Notes: generated by a model from the letters alone, not told the origin. DNA of 5,163 nucleotides from Kiritimatiellia bacterium (GCA_900771305.1 CAAGNL010000540.1:1-5163); one strand, 5' to 3'; shown: positions 1 through 5,084, numbered from the stretch's first letter. Numbers and translations are program-made.

Positions 1-1681
1 GATCAAGCCATTCTCCATCGACCTTGACGCGGCGGATGCATTCAGAGATTGAGTGCCCAAATGCTCCCGCGTTCATTTTCACCCATCCACCGATCGTGCC
101 GGGGATGCCCGCCATAAAGGCGAGCTCGGGGTGTGTGGGAAGCAGGGAGGCTCCCGTGGGAAGGTTGGGCTTGACGACTTCCGCGTCGGTGGTGCAGTCG
201 CTGAACCAGGTGTTGGATCCCATGCCGACAATGACGCGCTCCCCTCCGCCGAGGGTGACGCCTCCGGTCCGGAAGAAGGAAAGAGGTGCCAGCGGAACGA
301 CGTCCGCTCCACGGGTGGAAAGCCGCGCGTCCGTCATGTCGGCCAATACGCGGGGCAGGAGATTGATGATGTCGCCGGCTCCGGCCAGCAGAATCAGGTC
401 TCCAGGTTCGGCAGAGAGGAATGCGTGTCTCCAGGCTTCCTCCGCCGAGCGTGCCAGTTTCAGCGCCATGCCGACGAGAGAAGATGTCTGTTCCTGCCGG
501 TAATGGTCGCGAAAAGCCCTGAAGAGGTCGGCGATGTCCCCTCCTGGAAGCGGTTGCTCAAAGGCTGCGTAGACGGGAATCAGGACGACTTCGTCCGCTT
601 GGGCGAAGGCTGGTGGAAATTCCGTCAACAATGCCCGGGTGCGGGAGTATCTATGGGGTTGAAAGAGAACACGTAGCCGTTTCGGGCTCAGTTGGCGCGC
701 CATGTCCACGGCACACTTGAGTTCTGCTGGATGATGCGCATAGTCGGTGAGAATGGTGATGCCGCCTTGTTCGGCGATCTTCTGGAAGCGGCGGTCGGGA
801 AGCTCGGCCAGCGCGGTGGGAAGGGCGGCGAGGATGGCATCTCCGGAATGTCCGCGTGCGAGCGCGACGGAGACGGCCGCCAGTGCGTTGAGGACGTTGT
901 GGTGACCCAGGACCAGACTGGCCAGATGGGACCAGTCCGCGGCATTGACGTCGGCGGAAGAGGTTGAGCCAAAGGTCATGAGGCGCACACCCGGGGCGAT
1001 TGCCTCGCGCGCGAGGGCTGCCGCCTTGGGGTGGTCCGCGCAGACGATGACCGTGTCCCGCGTGTTGCGGATGGCCGTGCGGTAGCAGTCAAAGTACGCC
1101 TCTGGAGAGGCGAAGTGCTCAAGATGGTCGAAGTCCACCGCGTTCAGTACGAGCACATGTGGACGATAAAGGGCAAGCGTGCCATCCGATTCGTCCGCCT
1201 CCACGACAAGCGTTCCACCGCCGCAGCCGGCAACGGGCATGGCGCCCGTTTCGCCGCCAATGCACCAGGAAGGATCGTCGCCGAGGGCCTGCAGCAGCTT
1301 GGTGGTGAAGGTCGAGGTCGTGGTCTTTCCGTGGGTCCCGCATACGGCGATTCCCTGAGCGGCGTTGACCAGCTCGGCGAGAACCGCACCGCGATAGCGG
1401 ACCTCGAAGGTCCGTGCTGTCTGGGCGCTTGCGAGATTGACGGCCTCGGCGAGTTCCGGTGCGGAGGGGGGAACCGCCGGCGTGACGATCAGTTCGTCGG
1501 CGTCGGCAAGATGATCAGGCGAATGGCCCACCTCGACGGGAATGCCATTCGCCTCGAGCCAGCGCGTTCGGGCCGTGGCGTATTTGTCGCAGCCAGTCAC
1601 GTTGTGGCCGGCCTTCTTCAGCAGAAAGGCGAGCCCGGCCATGCCGACCCCGCCGATGCCCATGAAGTGGATGCTCTTCAT
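1..1681 (-). CDS. murC/murB: MurC-MurB fusion: UDP-N-acetylmuramate--L-alanine ligase / UDP-N-acetylenolpyruvoylglucosamine reductase (C-terminus off window)
   Basis: I read one uninterrupted frame of 560 codons from the ATG at 1681 to the left edge, with no stop between the two domains. The MurC part (about residues 1-450) attaches L-alanine to UDP-MurNAc using ATP in the cytoplasm. It shows the N-terminal GIGGVGMAG nucleotide-fold loop (8-16), the ATP P-loop GTHGKTTT (115-122), EADESDGT (161-168), N180 with DFDHLEHF (183-190), GHHNVLNA (259-266), RRF (297-299), DYAHHP (313-318), FQPHRYSRT (340-348) and GAGD (434-437). After a linker of roughly 20 residues comes a MurB part, the FAD enzyme that reduces UDP-GlcNAc-enolpyruvate: FFRTGG (469-474), GMGSN (486-490), GIPGTIGG (525-532) and MNAGAFG (536-542). 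The catalytic C-terminal portion of MurB lies outside the window. The start overlaps the stop of the upstream VOC gene as ATGA, and no strong Shine-Dalgarno precedes it, so translational coupling is likely. MurC identity is certain; MurB identity rests on four motifs in the right order. Confidence 0.95.
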   Translation of the reverse strand, partial: MKSIHFMGIGGVGMAGLAFLLKKAGHNVTGCDKYATARTRWLEANGIPVEVGHSPDHLADADELIVTPAVPPSAPELAEAVNLASAQTARTFEVRYRGAVLAELVNAAQGIAVCGTHGKTTTSTFTTKLLQALGDDPSWCIGGETGAMPVAGCGGGTLVVEADESDGTLALYRPHVLVLNAVDFDHLEHFASPEAYFDCYRTAIRNTRDTVIVCADHPKAAALAREAIAPGVRLMTFGSTSSADVNAADWSHLASLVLGHHNVLNALAAVSVALARGHSGDAILAALPTALAELPDRRFQKIAEQGGITILTDYAHHPAELKCAVDMARQLSPKRLRVLFQPHRYSRTRALLTEFPPAFAQADEVVLIPVYAAFEQPLPGGDIADLFRAFRDHYRQEQTSSLVGMALKLARSAEEAWRHAFLSAEPGDLILLAGAGDIINLLPRVLADMTDARLSTRGADVVPLAPLSFFRTGGVTLGGGERVIVGMGSNTWFSDCTTDAEVVKPNLPTGASLLPTHPELAFMAGIPGTIGGWVKMNAGAFGHSISECIRRVKVDGEWLD

Positions 1682-2043
1682 CCGCGCAGAATGGGTTTTC
1701 CGCGGGTGACGAACTGGATGGCGATGCCAAACGGGTCACGGAGCATGGCCATGTCGAAGCCGGGCTTGTGGACGGTGTCGAGCAGGGTCGCGCCCGCGGC
1801 CACGAGATGGGCCGCGTCGATGTCCACGTCGTCCGAGAGGAACGCGACGTGCATCGTGAGTGGGTTGATCTGCGCGTAGTCCGGAATCGGGGCCGAATCG
1901 TTGCGGTAGAACTCGATTGCCATCATCCCCGTCTCGTCGACGATGAAGGCCGGGTGAACCTGCGTGAAGCCAAGATTCGCGCACCACCAGTCCATGACCT
2001 TCTGGGGTTCCGCGACGTTGAAGCCAATGTGTTCGAGTTTCAT
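1678..2043 (-). CDS. VOC-superfamily (glyoxalase/bleomycin-resistance fold) protein
   Basis: This is a 121-residue protein, the usual size for one VOC domain made of two beta-alpha-beta3 modules. It starts MKLEHIGFNV, matching the family's first strand, and ends with the typical DPFGIAIQF (103-111). By position the metal-site residues would be H5, E44 (in IEFY), H65 (in MHVAF) and Q110. The last place is often glutamate, so the site would be H-E-H-Q. The substrate cannot be told: members include glyoxalase I, epimerases, dioxygenases and resistance proteins. The frame is open upstream to about 2271, but that stretch runs through yebC and has no VOC character, so I chose the ATG at 2043. The leader before it has no Shine-Dalgarno and is pyrimidine-rich. 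The stop codon overlaps the murC start (ATGA, 1678-1681), so this gene probably sets the translation rate of the cell-wall fusion. Any functional link to peptidoglycan is inference. Confidence 0.85.
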   Translation of the reverse strand: MKLEHIGFNVAEPQKVMDWWCANLGFTQVHPAFIVDETGMMAIEFYRNDSAPIPDYAQINPLTMHVAFLSDDVDIDAAHLVAAGATLLDTVHKPGFDMAMLRDPFGIAIQFVTRGKPILRG

Positions 2044-2083
2044 AGAGAAGGGGGAGTGGGTTGAGAAGGGTGAGAGGGAAATG
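2044..2083 (-). promoter_or_regulatory. Pyrimidine-rich leader without Shine-Dalgarno before the VOC gene
   Basis: Read on the minus strand, the 40 bases before the VOC ATG are almost all C and T with a few scattered A. They contain repeated CCCTTCTC-like units, for example ACCCTTCTCAACCC and CCCCCTTCTCT directly before the ATG. There is no G in the segment, so no AGGAGG-like site can exist here. Initiation would need another route, such as ribosomal protein S1 binding to an unstructured pyrimidine tract, or reinitiation after yebC. The composition is directly visible; the mechanism is inference. Confidence 0.45.
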
Positions 2084-2114
2084 AAAGGGCTAAAGGCGGA
2101 ACCTTTAGCCCTTT
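2084..2114 (-). terminator. 13-bp perfect hairpin between yebC and the VOC gene; terminator or attenuator candidate
   Basis: On the minus strand the arms AAAGGGCTAAAGG and CCTTTAGCCCTTT are exact reverse complements, separated by the five-base loop TTCCG. The hairpin lies 26 bases past the yebC stop and 40 bases before the VOC start. The descending arm ends in TTT and is followed by CATTTCCC rather than a long T run, so as an intrinsic terminator it is imperfect. It could end yebC transcripts partially, or protect the 3' end of the yebC message. No promoter is recognisable between it and the VOC gene, so complete termination would leave murC-murB without an evident source of transcripts. Confidence 0.55.
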
Positions 2115-2140
2115 GCGGTTGCTCAAAGCTTGACGCCGGC

Positions 2141-2905
2141 TCAGCCCTCGGCTTCAAGAGCGGCGTCGACCTCGTCGGAGGTCTCCATGTTCGTGTAGAC
2201 GTCCTGCGTGTCCTCGAGGTCCTCGAGCATGTCGACGACCTTGTTGATCGACTTGGCCGTCGCGACGTCATTCACGGGGGCCGTCATGTTCGGCACGAGA
2301 CCGATGCTGGAGTTCTCTTCGTCGATCACGATGCCGGCGCCCTTGATGGCGTCCGTGACGGCGACGTAGTCGGCCGGCTGGCACTTGACCGTGAAGCCGC
2401 CGTCTTCGGCGACGACGTCTTCGGCACCCGCTTCGAGGGCGACTTCCATCACCTTGTCTTCGTCAAGACCGTCGGCGGCCGGAATCATGACCTGGCCGAG
2501 CTTGTCGAAGAGACGGGAGGCGGAACCCGGCTTGGCGAGTTCGATGCCGTTCTTCTTGAAGACGTTGCTCACTTCGGCGGCGGCGCGGTTCTTGTTGTCC
2601 GTGAGAACCGTGACGACGATGGCGACGGAGCCCTTGATGGCCTCGTACTGCGCGTCGACGAGCGCGGCGGACTCGAGTTCGCCCGTGCCCTTCTTGATGG
2701 CGCGTTCGATGTTGTCGTTCGGCATCTGCGCGGCCTTGGCCTTCGCGATGAGCGTACGGAGGGTGGGGTTCGTGTTCGGATCACCGCCCTTGGCCTTCAC
2801 GACGATCGTGATTTCCTTACCCAGCTTCGAGAAGATCTTTCCCTTCTTCGCATCCGCCGCGCCTTTCGCGCGCTTGATTGTCGCCCAGTGGCTGTGACCT
2901 GACAT
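2141..2905 (-). CDS. yebC: YebC/PmpR/TACO1-family protein
   Basis: The 254-residue product is close to the usual family length of about 240-250. It begins MSGHSHWATIKRAKGAADAK, equivalent to the hallmark MAGHSKWANIK start, then GKIFSKLGKEI (22-32), GGDPNTNPTLR (40-50), the MPNDNIERAIKKG helix (61-73), LTDNKNRAAAEV (101-112), AGAEDVV (159-165) and a C-terminal DMLEDLEDTQDVY (225-237). Family members were first described as transcriptional regulators. Mitochondrial TACO1 and bacterial relatives are now linked to translation, including relief of ribosome stalling at proline-rich stretches. The usual YEGYGPGG loop reads YEAIKGS here (87-93), one residue shorter and without GPGG. The start at 2905 is fixed by the family N-terminus and by a ribosome site seven bases upstream. 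A longer in-frame start at 2971 would lie across the promoter and adds no family sequence. The gene is monocistronic or heads the transcript reaching VOC and murC-murB. Confidence 0.95.
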   Translation of the reverse strand: MSGHSHWATIKRAKGAADAKKGKIFSKLGKEITIVVKAKGGDPNTNPTLRTLIAKAKAAQMPNDNIERAIKKGTGELESAALVDAQYEAIKGSVAIVVTVLTDNKNRAAAEVSNVFKKNGIELAKPGSASRLFDKLGQVMIPAADGLDEDKVMEVALEAGAEDVVAEDGGFTVKCQPADYVAVTDAIKGAGIVIDEENSSIGLVPNMTAPVNDVATAKSINKVVDMLEDLEDTQDVYTNMETSDEVDAALEAEG

Positions 2906-2912
2906 GTTTGAA

Positions 2913-2917
2913 CTCCT
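2913..2917 (-). promoter_or_regulatory. Ribosome binding site of yebC
   Basis: AGGAG on the minus strand, seven bases before the ATG at 2905. It supports that start over the upstream in-frame ATG at 2971. Confidence 0.75.
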
Positions 2918-2942
2918 ATTGGTTTGAAAATTGAATTGGCTT

Positions 2943-2971
2943 ATTATAGCAGTTTGATTGGGGAATGGCAA
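2943..2971 (-). promoter_or_regulatory. Sigma-70 promoter for yebC
   Basis: The minus strand has TTGCCA (2966-2971, five of six matches to TTGACA), a 17-base spacer and TATAAT (2943-2948, six of six). Transcription should begin near 2936, giving a leader of about 30 bases that holds the AGGAG site. The -35 box directly follows the TAG stop of the radical SAM gene (2972-2974). This is the best promoter in the window. Confidence 0.8.
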
Positions 2972-3907
2972 CTATTCCGCAGATGAAATTCCACGGCCGA
3001 CCGTTCCCTCGCCCGAGGACATGTTCTCGCCGACGAGATCGGAGGAGGGGTCGCGGCTGCCGAATCCCTGGATCCAGCCGTGTCCGAAGCCGAAGTCCGC
3101 CGCCGCCTCGGTGACGGTCTCATATTCCTCCTCCCCGACGATGCGGTCGAAGGGGGGCGTTTCGAGCGCCTTGAAGGCGGGCGCGTACTGGCTCATCACC
3201 GAGACGTGGACCTCGGGGGAGCAGTCCGTCGCGAGCCAGGCGAGGTTCTCGATCGCCTCGTCGGCATGGCCCGGCAGCACGAGCACGCGCACGATGACGC
3301 CGCGCGTCGCGGTGCCCGGCTCCTCGGAGTCGAGCGGTCCCAGCGTCTCCCAGAGGTGTTTGACCGTGGCGCGTGCGGCTTCGACGTACCCAGGCGCAGC
3401 GGAGGCCGCGTTGGCGGTCTGGTTTGACGCGTATCTCAGGTCGACGAGCGCGATGTCGCAGAGGTCACGGTATTCGGCAAGCACCTCCGGACGCTCGTAG
3501 CCGCTGGAATTGTAGACGAAGGGCAGTTTGATCCCCTCGGCGAGCAGAGGCGCGACCGCCGCGCGGACCATCGGCAGGTAGGGCGTGGGGGAGATGAGAT
3601 TCCAGTTGCCGCAGCGGTGTTTGACGGCGAGATCGCGGAAGATCTCCGTCAGCTGGGGAATGGAGAGGTCCCTGCCCTCGCCCTGCCAGCTCCAGGGGGA
3701 GTTCTGGCAGTAGAGGCATTTCATCGTGCAGCGCGAGAAGAACACGGCGCCCGAGCCGGCGTCGCCGCAGATGGGCGGCTCCTCGCCGAAATGCGGTCCC
3801 CAGCGGAAGACGCGCGGCAGCGCGCCCGCCTGACAGAAACCAAGCCGACCGTCGGATCGGTCGGCCTGGCATCGGTGGGGGCAGAGCTCGCAGGAGGGCG
3901 GGCTCAA
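2972..3907 (-). CDS. Radical SAM protein, PflA/PflX-like (COG1313-type), TTG start
   Basis: The 311-residue product has the radical SAM cluster motif CTMKCLYC (C60, C64, C67), whose three cysteines hold the 4Fe-4S cluster that cleaves S-adenosylmethionine. Four further cysteines precede it: C6, C9, C13 and C25 (CELCPHRC and GFC), as in the PflX-like family, where they may bind a second metal. Other family-like segments are SPTPYLP (106-112), YNSSGYE (132-138), VDLRYAS (155-161), RVLVLPGH (207-214) and SQYAPA (239-244). The last 20 or so residues look like a non-conserved tail. Members resemble pyruvate formate-lyase activating enzymes, but no glycyl radical enzyme is in the window and the substrate is unknown. 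The start is TTG, overlapping the pssA stop as TTGA. No in-frame ATG exists upstream before a stop at 3932-3934, and the next methionine (M62) lies inside the cluster motif. A GAGGGAG site eight bases upstream supports the TTG. Confidence 0.9.
   Translation of the reverse strand: MSPPSCELCPHRCQADRSDGRLGFCQAGALPRVFRWGPHFGEEPPICGDAGSGAVFFSRCTMKCLYCQNSPWSWQGEGRDLSIPQLTEIFRDLAVKHRCGNWNLISPTPYLPMVRAAVAPLLAEGIKLPFVYNSSGYERPEVLAEYRDLCDIALVDLRYASNQTANAASAAPGYVEAARATVKHLWETLGPLDSEEPGTATRGVIVRVLVLPGHADEAIENLAWLATDCSPEVHVSVMSQYAPAFKALETPPFDRIVGEEEYETVTEAAADFGFGHGWIQGFGSRDPSSDLVGENMSSGEGTVGRGISSAE
3844..3865. repeat. 8-bp perfect inverted repeat inside the radical SAM coding region
   Basis: GCCGACCG (3844-3851) and CGGTCGGC (3858-3865) flank a six-base loop. 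Three further pairs (3840-3842 with 3867-3869) follow after one mismatch. It sits about 40 bases into the gene, between the codons for C13 and C25. It may simply reflect codon choice in GC-rich DNA; a role in tuning translation from the TTG start is possible but not shown. Confidence 0.4.
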
Positions 3908-4788
3908 TGGCCGATCTCCCTCGTCCCCTGTTCACGCAGGTACTTCGCGCGCACGCCGAGGAAGGCGAGGCTGACGAAGGGGACCGTGAGGAGATACAGC
4001 GCGCCGAGCACGCCCAGGGTGAGCCAGAAGTGCGTGAAGAGGAAGGCCACCAGCAGAATGAGCATGGCCGTCGTCGGCAGCATGTACTTCTTCGTGAGGT
4101 GGATGCTCTTGAGCGAGATCGTGGGGAGGCGCGAGGCCATCAGCGCCCCGACCAGGAAGAGCATGAACATCGCGAAGAGGGGATGCTGCATGATGGTCCG
4201 CAGGCCCGTCAGGTCCGGCAGGGACAGCGCCAGAAGCACCGGCGTCACCACCATCCAGCAACCACCCGGCGCCGGAACGCCGAGGAAGAAGTGCTTCCAG
4301 TACGGAATCGTGGGCTGCTCCAGCATGGTGTTGAAGCGTGCGAGGCGGAAGGCGTCGCACATGGAGTAGAAAAGCGCGAACGCGAGGAGCGCCTGTTTGG
4401 AGGGAAGCGCCAGCGACAGATTCCCGCTTAACACCCAGAAATAGAGGAACATCGCGGGCGCGACGCCGAAGTTCACGAAGTCCGCGAGCGAGTCAAGCTC
4501 GGCACCGAGCTTGGAGCTGCACTTCAGCAGACGGGCAACGCGGCCGTCCATTGCGTCGCAGACGCAGGCGACGAGAAGGGCGACGAGGGCCAGGAGCCAG
4601 TCGCGGTCCCCGACCTGCTGGTTCGCCAGCGTCTTCGCGTAGTTGGTGGCGCTGATGGCGATCGCCGTGATGCCGCCGCAGGCGGCCATGGAGGTGATGA
4701 GGTTCGGCACCATCGAGCGTAGCGGGACGCTGCCCTCGGCGGACTCGTGGTTTTTGCGGCGTCGGCCGCGGAGTCTGAATTTGCTCAT
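3904..4788 (-). CDS. pssA: CDP-diacylglycerol--serine O-phosphatidyltransferase
   Basis: This integral membrane enzyme (294 residues) transfers phosphatidate from CDP-diacylglycerol to L-serine, giving phosphatidylserine, the precursor of phosphatidylethanolamine. The CDP-alcohol phosphatidyltransferase signature D-x2-DG-x2-AR-x8-G-x3-D-x3-D is complete: D78, D81, G82, A85, R86, G95, D99, D103. CDAFRLARFN (144-153) is typical of the serine branch rather than the glycerol-phosphate (PgsA) branch. VPNLIT (27-32) fits the first helix of the family. A basic N-terminus (FRLRGRRRK) is followed by several hydrophobic segments, with the last pair at about 235-280. No phosphatidylserine decarboxylase gene is in the window. 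The ATG at 4788 is the only usable start: the frame upstream contains no ATG, GTG or TTG before a stop at 4894-4896. It has no Shine-Dalgarno. The stop overlaps the start of the radical SAM gene (TTGA), so the two are probably co-transcribed. Confidence 0.93.
   Translation of the reverse strand: MSKFRLRGRRRKNHESAEGSVPLRSMVPNLITSMAACGGITAIAISATNYAKTLANQQVGDRDWLLALVALLVACVCDAMDGRVARLLKCSSKLGAELDSLADFVNFGVAPAMFLYFWVLSGNLSLALPSKQALLAFALFYSMCDAFRLARFNTMLEQPTIPYWKHFFLGVPAPGGCWMVVTPVLLALSLPDLTGLRTIMQHPLFAMFMLFLVGALMASRLPTISLKSIHLTKKYMLPTTAMLILLVAFLFTHFWLTLGVLGALYLLTVPFVSLAFLGVRAKYLREQGTREIGH
3916..3922 (-). promoter_or_regulatory. Ribosome binding site deciding the TTG start of the radical SAM gene
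   Basis: GAGGGAG on the minus strand lies inside the 3' end of pssA, eight bases before the TTG at 3907. It is the main evidence, with the N-terminal cysteines, that the TTG is used. Confidence 0.6.
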
Positions 4789-4895
4789 GGAATGGATGTG
4801 TCGGATGTTGATGTTGTCTGCGATGCGGTCAGGAGGCTGAATCGGCGGAGTTTGAATTGGGTTGGAGCCGACCCCTCCTCCAAAGACCGACGTTC

Positions 4896-4924
4896 ATTAT
4901 CTCATTTTGGGCGGATCTGCGCAA
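4896..4924 (-). promoter_or_regulatory. Candidate extended -10 promoter for pssA
   Basis: The minus strand reads TGA-GATAAT (4896-4904), an extended -10 element with five of six matches in the hexamer. Seventeen bases upstream of the hexamer is TTGCGC (4919-4924), a weak -35 with three matches. A start near 4889 would give pssA a leader of about 100 bases. Extended -10 promoters tolerate a poor -35, but the evidence is only pattern matching. Confidence 0.35.
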
Positions 4925-4961
4925 TGAGAAGTTCATCTGGCGCTCTTGAGCAGAAGGTGTG

Positions 4962-5002
4962 GAAATTGAAGACGTCGGAGTACCCAAAAAATCTTCGATT
5001 TC
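4962..5002. repeat. Inverted repeat upstream of the plus-strand promoter; operator candidate
   Basis: GAAATTGAAG (4962-4971) and CTTCGATTTC (4993-5002) are reverse complements at nine of ten positions, with 21 bases between. The half-site centres are 31 bases apart, about three helical turns. The right half ends four bases before the -35 box. The placement suits a dimeric activator or repressor, but chance similarity in a short AT-rich stretch is possible. Confidence 0.35.
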
Positions 5003-5005
5003 GCC

Positions 5006-5033
5006 TTGACGGTCTCGTAGGGGGGGATATAAT
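5006..5033 (+). promoter_or_regulatory. Sigma-70 promoter of the plus-strand gene, with a G7 run in the spacer
   Basis: TTGACG (5006-5011, five of six) and TATAAT (5028-5033, six of six) are separated by 16 bases. Bases 5020-5026 of the spacer are seven consecutive G. Transcription should start near 5040, about 45 bases before the ATG at 5085. A change of one G would alter the spacer to 15 or 17. Confidence 0.65.
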
Positions 5034-5071
5034 GTTTTGTGTTTTCAGGAAATTAGGGTTACCGTAGAAAC

Positions 5072-5077
5072 GAGGAG
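5072..5077 (+). promoter_or_regulatory. Ribosome binding site of the plus-strand gene
   Basis: GAGGAG lies seven bases before the ATG at 5085 and supports that start. Confidence 0.75.
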
Positions 5078-5084
5078 ATTGGGC

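Larger units (their letters stand above)
4789..5084. other. Divergent intergenic control region between pssA and the plus-strand secreted-protein gene
   Basis: This 296-base gap separates two genes that diverge. It is AT-richer than its surroundings. It holds a candidate pssA promoter, the plus-strand promoter, an inverted repeat and the plus-strand ribosome site, each listed separately. The roughly 100 bases before pssA include GGAGGAGGGG on the minus strand (4871-4880), but no start codon follows at a useful distance and I see no small gene. The rest shows nothing I can name. Confidence 0.6.

Noticed and set aside
53..676. A 207-codon plus-strand open frame at the left end
   Set aside because: It lies opposite the conserved MurC and MurB motifs and shows no protein features of its own.
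1031..1879. A 282-codon plus-strand open frame opposite murC and the VOC gene
   Set aside because: It lies antisense to frames with clear family motifs, its product has no recognisable domain, and it is explained by GC-rich codon structure on the other strand.
2044..2271. An N-terminal extension of the VOC protein starting at 2271
   Set aside because: It would overlap the 3' end of yebC in another frame and is rich in Arg, Ser and Thr with no VOC character. The VOC fold begins at the ATG at 2043.
1964..2902. A 312-codon plus-strand open frame opposite yebC
   Set aside because: It mirrors yebC almost end to end. The minus-strand product matches the YebC family along its length, so the plus-strand frame is a shadow.
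2906..2971. A longer yebC start at 2971 adding 22 residues
   Set aside because: The extra residues cross the TATAAT box and the ribosome site, and the family's conserved N-terminus begins exactly at 2905.
4841..4880. A possible stem in the pssA leader (TCGGC at 4842-4846 with GCCGA at 4867-4871)
   Set aside because: Only five base pairs with a 20-base loop, which is no more than expected by chance.
4747..5067. A 106-codon plus-strand open frame covering the divergent intergenic region
   Set aside because: It starts inside pssA on the opposite strand, crosses both candidate promoters and has no ribosome site or recognisable domain.
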